Shown one piece after another: positions 26,978 through 35,798 of a stretch of DNA of 64,000 nucleotides (position 1 is its first letter; each line of letters begins with the position of its first letter). Source of the stretch: Microbacterium candidum (GTDB lineage: Bacteria; Actinomycetota; Actinomycetes; Actinomycetales; Microbacteriaceae); contig NZ_JASXSZ010000003.1 of NCBI RefSeq assembly GCF_030315975.1, forward strand, positions 429,079-493,078, read 5' to 3'. The notes under the pieces are model-generated. The model was not told the origin of the DNA. It saw only the letters and a program-made list of their open reading frames with translations, and did no database searches. The position numbers and the translations under genes are program-made.

Positions 26978-28330
26978 ATGACGACGACGACCGCCCCCGA
27001 CCGCTCGACATCCGTCCTCATCCACCGCCCCGGCCGTTGGATCCACGGCTGGAACCCGGAAGACGCCGCGTTCTGGAATGCCGAGGGGCGTGCGATCGCC
27101 CGGCGCAACCTGGCGTGGTCGATCCTCGCCGAGTTCCTCGGCTTCATCGTCTGGCAGCTCTGGAGCATCGTGGTGGTGCTGCTGCCGGGCGCCGGCTTCA
27201 CCCTGTCCAGCTCGGAGGCTTTCTGGCTGATCTCCCTGCCGAGCCTCGTCGGCGCGACCCTCCGCTTCCCCTACACGTTCATGGTCGCGCGCTTCGGCGG
27301 ACGCAACTGGACGATGATCTCTGCCGGTCTCCTCCTCGTTCCGACGATCGCCCTCGGTGTCGTCGTCGCGAACCCGCACACGCCGTTCGCGGTGCTGCTC
27401 GGGGTCGCAGCGCTTGCGGGCCTGGGCGGCGGGAACTTCGCCAGCTCCATGGCGAACATCACCTACTTCTTCCCGCAGAGAGAGAAAGGCTGGGCGCTCG
27501 GCCTCAACGCCGCAGGAGGGAACCTCGGTACGTCGGTCGCGCAGTTCGCCGTCCCGGTCGTCGTCGCGCTGGGCGCCGGCGCTGCGCTCGGCATGTCGCT
27601 GGCCGGGTGGATGTGGGTCCCGTTCATCCTTCTCGCGGTGTGGGGCGCGTGGCGCCGCATGGACAACCTGTCGTCCGCGAAGGCGGATGTCGGCGCCTCC
27701 CTCGCCGCGCTTCGCGAGCCGCACCTCTGGATGCTCGCCGTCATCTACATCGGGACGTTCGGCTCCTTCATCGGGTTCGCAGCCGTCTTCCCGAAACTCA
27801 TCGCGGATCAGTTCCCGACGTACTCCAGCATCCAGGTCGGTGGGGCGACAGTCTCCCTCGCCTTCCTCGGCGCTCTCATCGGGTCGCTCGCCCGGCCGTG
27901 GGGCGGACGCCTCGCCGACCGACTGGGAGGTGCCCGCGTGACGGTGGCCGCGTTCGCCGTCATGGGTTGCGTCGCCGGCGCGGTCGTCTGGACGATGCCG
28001 CTGCACAGCTTCTGGATCTTCCTCGGCGGCTTCCTCGTCCTCTTCGCCGCGGCCGGAGCCGGGAACGGGTCGACGTACCGGATGATCCCCGCGGTCTTCG
28101 CCGCGCGGGGGCTGCCTCAGCGCCAGGCGGCCGCGGCCCTCGGCCTCGTCTCGGCGATCGGCGCGTACGGCGGGTTCATCATCCCGCAGGCCCTCAACGC
28201 CGCTCGCCTGGCGAGCGGCTCGTACACCGCAGCCTTCGTCGGCTTCGTCGTCGCCTATGCGATCCTGCTCGCGCTCACACTCGTCTTCTACGTGCTGCCG
28301 CGGCGCTCGCTCCGGATGCAGCGGATCTAA
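26978..28330 (+). CDS. narK: Nitrate/nitrite MFS transporter
   Basis: The 450-residue, twelve-helix major facilitator carries nitrate in and/or nitrite out. Diagnostic stretches are the NNP signatures AALAGLGGGNFASSMANITYF and GNGSTYRMIPAVF, each with the conserved G-N pair, and conserved Arg in TLRFPYTFMV. The N-terminus (HRPGRWIHGWNPEDAAFW) is typical of actinobacterial NarK. RBS GAGAGGAG is 6 nt upstream. It is convergent with the nitrate reductase over a shared terminator. Confidence 0.95.
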   Translation: MTTTTAPDRSTSVLIHRPGRWIHGWNPEDAAFWNAEGRAIARRNLAWSILAEFLGFIVWQLWSIVVVLLPGAGFTLSSSEAFWLISLPSLVGATLRFPYTFMVARFGGRNWTMISAGLLLVPTIALGVVVANPHTPFAVLLGVAALAGLGGGNFASSMANITYFFPQREKGWALGLNAAGGNLGTSVAQFAVPVVVALGAGAALGMSLAGWMWVPFILLAVWGAWRRMDNLSSAKADVGASLAALREPHLWMLAVIYIGTFGSFIGFAAVFPKLIADQFPTYSSIQVGGATVSLAFLGALIGSLARPWGGRLADRLGGARVTVAAFAVMGCVAGAVVWTMPLHSFWIFLGGFLVLFAAAGAGNGSTYRMIPAVFAARGLPQRQAAAALGLVSAIGAYGGFIIPQALNAARLASGSYTAAFVGFVVAYAILLALTLVFYVLPRRSLRMQRI

Positions 28331-28343
28331 GCCTCCGCGCGGG

Positions 28344-28367
28344 GCGGGCCGTCTCCGGACGGCCCGC
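28344..28367. terminator. Shared terminator between narK and nitrate reductase
   Basis: A perfect 10-bp stem GCGGGCCGTC with loop TCCG lies 14 nt after the narK stop and 11 nt beyond the reductase stop, so it can act on both converging transcripts. T-runs are weak on both sides. Confidence 0.65.
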
Positions 28368-28378
28368 TCACGCATTCG

Positions 28379-31300
28379 TCAATAGACGTCGCGACGGTAG
28401 CGTCCCTCGGCCATGAGCGAGCCGGGGAAGCCGGCCGCATCCGTCTCGGACAGCCCGCCGTGGCGCCGTGCGATGAGCGCGAGCGCGGCGTCCACGTCCT
28501 TCGCCATGCGGCTCGCGTCGCCGCACACGTAGAAGTGCGCACCGTCCTGCAGCCATCGCCACAGCTCGACGCCGTGCTCCAGAATCCTGTCCTGCACATA
28601 GATCTTCCGCCGCTGGTCGCGCGAGAATGCGACGTCGAAGCGCGTGAGGAAGCCGTCGTCACGCATGCCCTCGAGCTCATCCCGGTAGTAGAAGTCCGTC
28701 GCCTCGTGCTGCTCGCCGAAGAACAGCCAGTTCCGCCCGGTGTGCCCGTCCGCGCGACGATCGTGCAGGAAGCCGCGGAACGGCGCGATCCCCGTGCCGG
28801 GGCCGACCATGATCATCCGCGCGTCGGGATCGGCAGGCGGACGGAACGAGGACGACCGGCGGAGGAACACCGGCGCGCCGGCGCCGTCAGCGAGGAACGT
28901 CGAACAGACTCCGCCCCGGGGGCGACCGGACTCGGTCTCGAACCGCACGATGGATGCGGTCAGCTGGACCTCGCCGGGGCTCTCCTTCGGGCTCGACGAG
29001 ATCGAGTAGTGGCGCGGCTGCAGGCGTTTGAGGACCGTCATCCACTCCTGCGTGCTCGCAGCCACCGGGAAGTCGCGCAGGAGGTCGACGGCTTGCGTGC
29101 GCCACAGGTACTGCTCGAGCCTGCTCTTGTTCTCGCGACGAAGCAGGGTGGCGAGCGTCGCATCCGCGTTGCGGGCGGCGACGAACGCGAGGAGGTCGGG
29201 GGTGACGGCGGTGATGTCGAGGCCGGCCAGCGCATCGACGAGGAAGCGCTCCGCATTGTCGACCTCCACGATGCTCCGCGGGACAAGACCCGTCGCATCC
29301 AGCCATTCGGCGATCGTGGCGGACGTGTTCGCACACACGACGCCGAGCGCGTCTCCGGCATCGTACGAGACCCGGGCGTCGGCGATGTCCAGTCCCAGCT
29401 GCCGCACCTCCTTCGCCGAGCCCGGACCGCTCAGCAGCACGTTCGTGACGAGTTCGGCGTGGACCGGATTGTCGCGCGTGAACAGACGCTTCACCGCAGG
29501 GGCCGCAGAGGCGGGAGCCGCCGGTACGCCGGGAGCGAGCTCTGCGATCACGCGGTCGATCCATGCGGCGGCGCGGTCGGCGTAGTCCGGTTCGCAATCC
29601 ACGCGCGGCAGGAGTGCGGTCGCGCCGAGCGCGCCGAGGCGCGTGTCGAGCCCGCGCCCGTGGCCGCAGAAGTCGTCGTAGTTCGGGTCGCCGATCGCGA
29701 ACACCGCATAGTCGAGGCCGTCGAGGCGCGGACCTTCCGCCGTCGAGAGCTGACCCCACAGGTTCGCGGCGTTGTCCGGGGGGCCTCCGTCGCCGAACGT
29801 CGAGGTCACCACCAGCAGCGTGTCGAGCTCCGAGAGATCGTCGACGGACATGTCCGCCATGCTGACGGAGCGAGCCGGGATGCCGCGTCCGGCGAGCGTA
29901 GCGACGGACGTCGCCGCGAGTTCCTCCGCCGTTCCGGTCTGCGAGCCCCACATCACCGTCACGCCGGCGGGCTCCCCCGAGCCGGCCGCCACGACCGGCG
30001 AAGCGAGCACGGGGCGCGCGGCGGGAGCCAGCCGCCGGAGGGCGACCGCGGCATGCTTGAACTCCGGTTGGAGGGACACCGGGTCGACGGCATCGCTCGT
30101 CACGGCGTTGACGGCGTGCTGCCCGTCGCTCCAGTGGAAGGGCGCGAAGCAGCATCCGGGGCGCACGCGCTCGGTGACGACGGCCGGCAGGACGGCGGTC
30201 CCGCGGCGCGAGGCGATCTCCACGAGGTCGCCTTCGGAGATGCCCAGCGTGCGGGCATCGTCAGGATGGATCTCGACGAACGGGTCGGGTGCGAGCCGCG
30301 TGAGCTTCTCGATGCGCCCCGTCTTCGTCATCGTGTGCCACTGATGCTGCAGACGCCCGGTGTTCAGGACGAACGGGTGCTCGTCGTCGGGCAGGTCCGA
30401 GGGGCCGAGGTGCGGACGGGCGAGGAACTGCGCGCGCCGCGACGGCGTGGCGAAGGCGAGCCGAGGCGTGGAGCCGTCTGCTTCCCGATGCGGCGTCTGG
30501 CTCACCCCGTCGTTGAGGTACCGGATCGGATGCCGCGTCTCGGGGTCGTCGGGAGGTGCAGGCCACTGCACGGGTCCGGTGCGGAGCCGCTCGTGCGTCA
30601 CCCCACGGATATCCCACCCGGTCCGCGGGTTCCAGAAGCGCCGGCTCTCGTCGAAGACCTCGGCTGCTGTGTCGAACGCGAAAGCCTCGCCGTAACCCAT
30701 CTCCTCCGCGACACGGCAGATGATCGCCCAGTCCGGCAACGCGTCGCCGGGCGGATCGATCGCACGCTCCACGAGATTCATCGTGCGATCGCTGCCGACC
30801 ATGACCCCCTCCGACTCCACCCACAGAGCGGCGGGAAGCAGCACATCCGCATAGCGCGCGGTCGCGGTGTCGGTGAAGACGTCCTGGACGATGACGAGAT
30901 CGGCCGACTCCAGTCCAGCGATCACGTTCGCACGGTTCGCCACCGACGCGACGGGGTTCGTGCAGATGATCCAGACCGCCTTGATGTCTCCCGCCGCGAT
31001 CGACCGGAACATGTCGACGGTCCCGCGCCCGGATTCAGCGCGGATCGTCCCCGGAGCAAGACCCCAGACCTCCTCGACGAACGCGCGGTCGTCGGCATCC
31101 AGCGCGTTCCTCTGCCCCGGGAGCCCTGGCCCCATGTATCCCATCTCGCGCCCGCCCATGGCGTTCGGCTGACCGGTGAGCGAGAACGGTCCGCTGCCCG
31201 GGCGACAGATCGCGCCCGTGGCAAGGTGCAGGTTGCAGATGGCGTTCGTGTGCCACGTGCCCTGCGTCGACTGGTTCAGACCCATCGTCCACAGCGTCAT

Positions 31301-32176
31301 CCACTCGTCCGCATCCGCGATCCAGCGCGCGGCCGTGCGGATGTCGGCCTCGTCGAGTCCGGTGATCTCCGCAACGCGTGCGGGCGGATAGTCGGCGAGG
31401 AACTCGGGCATCCCGCCCCAGCCATCGGTGTGAGCGGCGATGAAGTCGGCGTCGATCGCGCCGCCGACGACCAGGAGATGGAGGAGGCCGTTCAGGAGCG
31501 CCAGATCCGTTCCCGGCGCGATCGGCAGGTACAGGTCGGCGCGGTCGGCGGTCGCCGTGCGACGGGGATCGACGACGATCAGCTTCGCGCCCTGCTTCAA
31601 CCGGTCCGCCATCCGCAGGAACAGGATGGGGTGGCAGTCGGCCATGTTCGAACCGATGACGAGGAACAGGTCGGCGACATCGATGTCCTCGTAGGAACCC
31701 GGCGGGCCGTCCGCGCCGAGGGACTGCTTGTAGCCGCTCCCCGCCGACGCCATGCACAGCCGCGAGTTCGACTCGATGTGGATGCCGCCGATGCAGCCCT
31801 TCACGAGCTTGTTCGCGAGGTACTGCGCCTCCATCGACATCTGGCCCGACACGTACAGGGCGACCGCATCCGGACCATGCTCATCGATGATCGCCCGCAC
31901 GCGCGCACCGGTCTCGGCGATCGCTTCGTCCAACCCCGCCGCGGCCGCGGGCTCCTCACGGGTCGGGCGGACGAGCGCGGTCGTGAGGCGACCCGGCGCT
32001 GCCATCAACTCGACGTGGGTCGCACCCTTGGTGCACAGGCGCCCGCTGTTGGCGGGATGCGTCCGGCTCCCGATGACCTTCTCGACCCTGGGTCCGTTCG
32101 GACCCGGCGCCGCTGTGACGGCGACACCGCACCCGACGCCGCAGTACGAGCAGACGGCGTGCGTGACGGGCTTCAT
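28379..32176 (-). CDS. Assimilatory nitrate reductase fused to CysJ-like flavoprotein
   Basis: The 1265-residue product joins a molybdopterin nitrate reductase and its electron donor. Residues 1-700 are NasA/NarB-like: the 4Fe-4S motif [23 protein letters not shown], the Mo-site region and a C-terminal molydopterin-dinucleotide domain. A flavodoxin domain follows (about 745-890, [15 protein letters not shown]), then an FAD/NADPH domain ending RYRRDVY with [17 protein letters not shown]. Electrons would flow NADPH-FAD-FMN-4Fe4S-Mo in one chain. ATG 32176 is only 6 nt from a predicted -10 element, so the mRNA may be leaderless. Confidence 0.92.
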   Translation of the reverse strand: MKPVTHAVCSYCGVGCGVAVTAAPGPNGPRVEKVIGSRTHPANSGRLCTKGATHVELMAAPGRLTTALVRPTREEPAAAAGLDEAIAETGARVRAIIDEHGPDAVALYVSGQMSMEAQYLANKLVKGCIGGIHIESNSRLCMASAGSGYKQSLGADGPPGSYEDIDVADLFLVIGSNMADCHPILFLRMADRLKQGAKLIVVDPRRTATADRADLYLPIAPGTDLALLNGLLHLLVVGGAIDADFIAAHTDGWGGMPEFLADYPPARVAEITGLDEADIRTAARWIADADEWMTLWTMGLNQSTQGTWHTNAICNLHLATGAICRPGSGPFSLTGQPNAMGGREMGYMGPGLPGQRNALDADDRAFVEEVWGLAPGTIRAESGRGTVDMFRSIAAGDIKAVWIICTNPVASVANRANVIAGLESADLVIVQDVFTDTATARYADVLLPAALWVESEGVMVGSDRTMNLVERAIDPPGDALPDWAIICRVAEEMGYGEAFAFDTAAEVFDESRRFWNPRTGWDIRGVTHERLRTGPVQWPAPPDDPETRHPIRYLNDGVSQTPHREADGSTPRLAFATPSRRAQFLARPHLGPSDLPDDEHPFVLNTGRLQHQWHTMTKTGRIEKLTRLAPDPFVEIHPDDARTLGISEGDLVEIASRRGTAVLPAVVTERVRPGCCFAPFHWSDGQHAVNAVTSDAVDPVSLQPEFKHAAVALRRLAPAARPVLASPVVAAGSGEPAGVTVMWGSQTGTAEELAATSVATLAGRGIPARSVSMADMSVDDLSELDTLLVVTSTFGDGGPPDNAANLWGQLSTAEGPRLDGLDYAVFAIGDPNYDDFCGHGRGLDTRLGALGATALLPRVDCEPDYADRAAAWIDRVIAELAPGVPAAPASAAPAVKRLFTRDNPVHAELVTNVLLSGPGSAKEVRQLGLDIADARVSYDAGDALGVVCANTSATIAEWLDATGLVPRSIVEVDNAERFLVDALAGLDITAVTPDLLAFVAARNADATLATLLRRENKSRLEQYLWRTQAVDLLRDFPVAASTQEWMTVLKRLQPRHYSISSSPKESPGEVQLTASIVRFETESGRPRGGVCSTFLADGAGAPVFLRRSSSFRPPADPDARMIMVGPGTGIAPFRGFLHDRRADGHTGRNWLFFGEQHEATDFYYRDELEGMRDDGFLTRFDVAFSRDQRRKIYVQDRILEHGVELWRWLQDGAHFYVCGDASRMAKDVDAALALIARRHGGLSETDAAGFPGSLMAEGRYRRDVY

Positions 32177-32182
32177 GGCCCG

Positions 32183-32247
32183 ATGATCGCGAAACCATGT
32201 TCCGGAGCGCGTTCGCGCGGATTAAGTCGCCGTCACGACAGACTCAC
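32183..32247 (-). promoter_or_regulatory. Nitrate reductase promoter with 11-bp-phased half-sites
   Basis: Read on the minus strand, GTGAG, GTGAC, TTAAT, GAACG and GGAAC follow at 11-bp spacing (complements of 32243-32247, 32232-32236, 32221-32225, 32210-32214 and 32199-32203). The -10-like GATCAT (complement of 32183-32188) begins 15 bp after the start of the last half-site, as in nirB and narK. Confidence 0.68.
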
Positions 32248-32273
32248 GCGACTCGCGCGCAGGATGTGAGGGA

Positions 32274-32957
32274 TCAGGCCTCGGCCGACTCGCCCTCGGC
32301 GGATGCATCGCCTGCGGCGGATGCATCGCCTGCGGCGGTATCGGCGGCGTCCTCGGCGGGCCCCGACTCGTCCTCATCCGACGCGGCGAGGTCTTCGAAC
32401 AGACCCGGCGGCGGCGTCACGACGACGCGACCGGCGGCGATGTCCACCTCGGGGACGATCGCCTTCACGAACGGAACGAGCACTTCGCGATCGCCGCTCT
32501 TGACGATGAGGAGATCCTGTGCGGGGAAATGGTCGACGCGCAGGACGCGGCCGACGGAGGCGCCGTCGCGGACGACGTCGAGCCCGACGAGCTGGTGGTC
32601 GTACCAGGCGTCGTCCTCCGACGCCTCCTCTGCGGAGTCCTGGTCGATCCAGAGGATCGCACGGACGAGGCTCTCCGCCTCTGTCCGGTCGTCGACGCCC
32701 TCGAGGAACACGACGGGGTGCGAGTTCATCCAGCGGAATTCGCGGATGGTGACGGACTTGCCGTGCCACGGCGAGGACTCCGGCACCTGCAGGGTGAAGA
32801 CGGCCCCAGGGACGAAGCGCCCATCCGGGTCGTCGGTGTAGAGCTCGAGCTTCAGGGCGCCCTTCAGGCCATGGGCCTTCAGGAGGCGCCCCACGCGCAG
32901 CTGCGTGCGCGCGGGCTTCGAGTCTGGGGAGTTGCGCGGGACCTTGACCTCGGCCAT
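32274..32957 (-). CDS. rimM: Ribosome maturation factor RimM
   Basis: The 227-residue protein assists 30S assembly through S19. The N-terminal domain has LRVGRLLKAHGLKGALKLEL, and the PRC-barrel has WYDHQLVGLDVV and VPFVKAIVPEVDI. After the usual end near PPPGLFEDL it has an acidic Ser/Ala/Glu tail of about 38 residues with two 18-bp direct repeats. The ATG shares one base with the khpA stop. Confidence 0.95.
   Translation of the reverse strand: MAEVKVPRNSPDSKPARTQLRVGRLLKAHGLKGALKLELYTDDPDGRFVPGAVFTLQVPESSPWHGKSVTIREFRWMNSHPVVFLEGVDDRTEAESLVRAILWIDQDSAEEASEDDAWYDHQLVGLDVVRDGASVGRVLRVDHFPAQDLLIVKSGDREVLVPFVKAIVPEVDIAAGRVVVTPPPGLFEDLAASDEDESGPAEDAADTAAGDASAAGDASAEGESAEA
32301..32336. repeat. 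Two exact 18-bp direct repeats inside the rimM tail
   Basis: The 18-bp unit GGATGCATCGCCTGCGGC occurs twice in tandem (32301-32318 and 32319-32336) and codes for a repeated six-residue acidic/Ala motif. It is in frame and probably expands or contracts by slippage. Confidence 0.85.
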
Positions 32958-33187
32958 CAGTCGTCCGCGACGTCGACGCGCACGCGGCGGCCGTCAGCGA
33001 GGGCGGCGATGAGGGTGCGCAGGGCCTTCGCGGTTCGGCCGCCGCGCCCGATCACCCGGCCACGGTCGTCGGCGTGCACGTGCACCTGCAGCACGTCCCC
33101 GCGGGACGACGTGGACGAGACGATCCGCACGTCTTCGGGATGATCGACGATCCCCTTGACGACGTGCTCGAGCGCGGCGGCCAGCAC
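32957..33187 (-). CDS. khpA: KH-domain RNA-binding protein
   Basis: The 76-residue protein is a single KH domain with the GxxG loop in VIGRGGRTAKALRTL. KhpA binds RNA, usually with KhpB, and affects cell division and translation in other Gram-positives. The gene lies between rpsP and rimM as in most Actinobacteria. The GTG start is 2 nt past the rpsP stop and is followed by the conserved LAAALEHVVKGIVDHP. Confidence 0.93.
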   Translation of the reverse strand: MLAAALEHVVKGIVDHPEDVRIVSSTSSRGDVLQVHVHADDRGRVIGRGGRTAKALRTLIAALADGRRVRVDVADD

Positions 33188-33189
33188 GA

Positions 33190-33618
33190 TTATTCGGCCG
33201 ACTCGGTCGACTCGGCCTCGGCGGCCTCGTCCGCAGCCTCGACGGGAGCGGCCTCCTCGGCCTTCTTCTCCGCCTTGGGCTTGATGACCGACTTCTTGGC
33301 GGCGTCGACGGAGAACTCCGACTTGGCCTCCTTGGTCTTCACCGTCGAGACGGCGTTCGCGTCGCCCTTGAACTTGCCCCAGTCGCCGGTCAGCTTGAGG
33401 ATGGCGAGGACCTGCTCGGTCGGCTGCGCGCCGACGCCGAGCCAGTACTGCGCACGGTCGGAGTCGACCTCGATGAACGAGGGCTCCTCGGTCGGGTGGT
33501 ACTTGCCGATCTCCTCGATGACGCGACCGTCGCGCTTGGTGCGCGAGTCGGCGACGACGATGCGGTAGTACGGGGCACGGATCTTGCCGAGCCGCTTGAG
33601 ACGGATCTTGACAGCCAC
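33190..33618 (-). CDS. rpsP: 30S ribosomal protein S16 with extended tail
   Basis: The 142-residue product has a standard S16 core of about 85 residues ([43 protein letters not shown]). A tail of about 55 residues turns from basic ([14 protein letters not shown]) to acidic ([16 protein letters not shown]). Such tails are common in Actinobacteria. It heads the rpsP-khpA-rimM operon. Confidence 0.96.
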   Translation of the reverse strand: MAVKIRLKRLGKIRAPYYRIVVADSRTKRDGRVIEEIGKYHPTEEPSFIEVDSDRAQYWLGVGAQPTEQVLAILKLTGDWGKFKGDANAVSTVKTKEAKSEFSVDAAKKSVIKPKAEKKAEEAAPVEAADEAAEAESTESAE

Positions 33619-33732
33619 GATTCTCCTGAATGGTGTGTGTGAACGTTGAACGTCGCCAGAAGCGTGGGGTGCACACCCGGCGGAAGCTCGAGAGTCGGCC
33701 CGCTCGCCGGATTAGAGGGTCGGGCGGCGGTC

Positions 33733-33771
33733 CAACCATCAATTCTGCCAGATCGCGACGGGTGCCGCGAA
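33733..33771 (-). promoter_or_regulatory. rpsP promoter
   Basis: On the minus strand a weak TTCGCG (complement of 33766-33771), an 18-nt spacer and CAGAAT (complement of 33742-33747) predict a leader of about 115 nt. The -10 region TGGCAGAATTGATGGTTG differs from that of rplS at two of 18 positions. Confidence 0.55.
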
Positions 33772-33820
33772 CACGCGTGTCGCTCGGGCCGCGGCGAGTC
33801 GTGCGGAAAGTCTGGTGCAA

Positions 33821-33834
33821 TGTCACACATCACC
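33821..33834. promoter_or_regulatory. Putative GntR operator A (OCD-like gene)
   Basis: TGTCACACATCACC fits TGTSA-N4-TNACM. It lies 9 nt before the first possible ATG of the ornithine-cyclodeaminase-like gene and so would overlap its transcription start region. It is the weakest of four related sites. Confidence 0.5.
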
Positions 33835-33842
33835 CGGATACC

Positions 33843-34796
33843 ATGGTCGGCATGACGGAGATCCTCTCGGCACTGACGACGGTGGATGCGGCATCCCTCC
33901 GCCGTCGCCTCTCCATGGGTCGCGCGATCCGCGCGCTCCAGGAGACGCTCGAGGGCGGATTCGATCCGCAGGACGACAGCCCGCGCACGATCGTCGACGT
34001 CGACGCCGGACAGCTCCTTCTGATGCCCGGCCGGGTCGGCCCGCTCGTCGGCCAGAAGCTCGCCACTGTCGCACCGGGCAACCCCGGGCGGGGGCTCGAC
34101 CGCATCCAGGGGCTCTACATCCTGATCGACGGCGAGACCCTGACGCCGACCGCGCTCATCGACGGCACCGAGCTGACGGCGCTGCGGACGCCCGCCGTGT
34201 CGGCGGCTGTCGCCGACGTCGTCGCGGCGCCGGATGCGATGCGCCTCGTCGTCTTCGGCACCGGTCCGCAGGGCGTCCGCCATGTCGGGGCGATGCGCGC
34301 CATCCGTCCGATCGAGCACGTCCGGTTCGTCGGGCGCGACCCGGAACGCGCGGCGCGGGCCGTCGCCGACGCGTCCGCACCCGGACTCGACGTCGCCGTC
34401 GGCTCCCCCGACGAGCTCGTCGAGGCCGACATCGTCGTGTGCGCGACCACGGCACGGACTCCGGTGGCATCCTTCGACGCGCTCGCCGACCGTGCCGTGG
34501 TCGTGGCGGTCGGCTCCCACGAGCCGGACGCACGCGAGCTGCCTGCCGACCTTCTCGGCCGCTCTCACGTCATCGTCGAGTCGCGCGCCGTCGCGCGCAC
34601 CGAGGCCGGGGACGTCATCCAGGCGATCGCGGAGGGGCCCTTGACGGATGCCGAGCTCTTCACCTTCCACGACGTGTTCGGCGGCCGCATCCCGCCGTCC
34701 GACCGTCCCCGCGTCATCAAGACCTGCGGGATGGGCTGGCAGGACCTCGTCGTCGCGCACGCGGCGATGAGACGAGAGGACGAGGGAGCGCGATGA
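33843..34796 (+). CDS. Ornithine cyclodeaminase/mu-crystallin family protein (candidate delta1-pyrroline-2-carboxylate reductase)
   Basis: The 317-residue OCD/mu-crystallin family member has a Rossmann nucleotide site VVFGTGPQGVRHVGAM and the family stretch IDGTELTALRTPAVSAAVAD. In hydroxyproline clusters this family reduces delta1-pyrroline-2-carboxylate to L-proline after dehydration of trans-3-hydroxyproline, and the racemase-family gene that overlaps it (ATGA) fits that pairing. True ornithine cyclodeaminase is less likely in this context. ATG 33852 is an alternative start, three codons in; neither start has a strong RBS. Confidence 0.8.
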   Translation: MVGMTEILSALTTVDAASLRRRLSMGRAIRALQETLEGGFDPQDDSPRTIVDVDAGQLLLMPGRVGPLVGQKLATVAPGNPGRGLDRIQGLYILIDGETLTPTALIDGTELTALRTPAVSAAVADVVAAPDAMRLVVFGTGPQGVRHVGAMRAIRPIEHVRFVGRDPERAARAVADASAPGLDVAVGSPDELVEADIVVCATTARTPVASFDALADRAVVVAVGSHEPDARELPADLLGRSHVIVESRAVARTEAGDVIQAIAEGPLTDAELFTFHDVFGGRIPPSDRPRVIKTCGMGWQDLVVAHAAMRREDEGAR

Positions 34797-35779
34797 TGCG
34801 CTGGAGCTGCGAAGACTGGCACACCGCGGGCGAGCCGTTCCGGATCGTGACGGATGTCCCCACGGACGGTGCGACGGTCGCCGAACGTCGCGTGGCGGCG
34901 ATGACCGGTCACGCGGACGAGGTACGACGGTTCCTGTGCCTCGAGCCGCGCGGGCACGACGACATGTACGGCGGGTTCATCACCCCGCCCGACGACGACG
35001 GCGCGGACTTCGGCGTGCTCTTCTGGCACAAGGACGGCTTCTCCACCGCGTGCGGGCACGGCACGATGGCGCTCGGCGCCTGGGCGGTGCACCGCGGCAT
35101 CGTCGCAGCGCCGGATGACGGCGAGGCGATCGTCTCGATCGACGTGCCGAGCGGACGCGTGCAGGCGCTTGTGCAGCGCGCCGGCGGACGCACCGTCGCG
35201 ATCGTCTTCCGCAACGTGGAGTCGCGGGTGCTGGCACGAGGAATCCCCGTGCAGACCTCACTGGGCGAGGTGACGGCGGACCTCGTCTTCGGCGGTGCGG
35301 TCTACGCCACGCTGCCCGCCGCATCCCTCGGCCTCGAGGTCACGCCCCCGCACACCCCTGACCTCATCCGTCTGGGCCGCGAGATCAAGTGGGCGCTCAA
35401 CGAGCATCCCGCAGCCCAGCTGACCGACGATCGCCTGTCGGGCGTCTACGGCACGATCCTCGTCGACGACCTCGGTCGGACGGCCGACGGCCCGCATCAG
35501 CGCAACGTCACCGTGTTCGCCGACGGAGAGGTGGACCGCAGCCCGTGCGGGTCGGGCACCGCGGCGCGCATCGCGCTGCTCGCCGCGACCGGAGAGCTCG
35601 CCGAGGGCGAGACCCTCACCCACGACTCGATCATCGGCACGACCTTCCTCGGCCGCGTCGCGGAGCGGACCGACGAGGGGGTCATCCCGGAGATCACAGG
35701 ACAGGCCTTCCGGGTCGGCACGGTCGACTTCGAGCTCGACCCTGCCGACCCGCTGGCCTCGGGGTTCAGCCTGCGCTGA
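34793..35779 (+). CDS. Proline racemase family protein (3-hydroxyproline dehydratase-like or epimerase)
   Basis: The 328-residue protein shares with trans-3-hydroxyproline dehydratases the context FSTACGHGTMALGAWAVHRG, and has DRSPCGSGTAARIALL at the second site. Known 3-hydroxyproline dehydratases usually carry Thr at the second catalytic position; here it is Cys, giving the Cys/Cys pair of racemases and epimerases. It is co-transcribed with the OCD-like gene, which suggests the dehydratase-reductase route, but the residues allow epimerisation. Assignment is open. Confidence 0.75.
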   Translation: MMRWSCEDWHTAGEPFRIVTDVPTDGATVAERRVAAMTGHADEVRRFLCLEPRGHDDMYGGFITPPDDDGADFGVLFWHKDGFSTACGHGTMALGAWAVHRGIVAAPDDGEAIVSIDVPSGRVQALVQRAGGRTVAIVFRNVESRVLARGIPVQTSLGEVTADLVFGGAVYATLPAASLGLEVTPPHTPDLIRLGREIKWALNEHPAAQLTDDRLSGVYGTILVDDLGRTADGPHQRNVTVFADGEVDRSPCGSGTAARIALLAATGELAEGETLTHDSIIGTTFLGRVAERTDEGVIPEITGQAFRVGTVDFELDPADPLASGFSLR

Positions 35780-35798
35780 ACGTGCATCCTCGTCGCGG

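Noticed and set aside
28460..32269. 1269-codon open frame on the plus strand opposite nitrate reductase
   Set aside because: It mirrors the GC-rich third-position pattern of the real gene. The translation is low-complexity Arg/Asp/Gly/Val with no domain.
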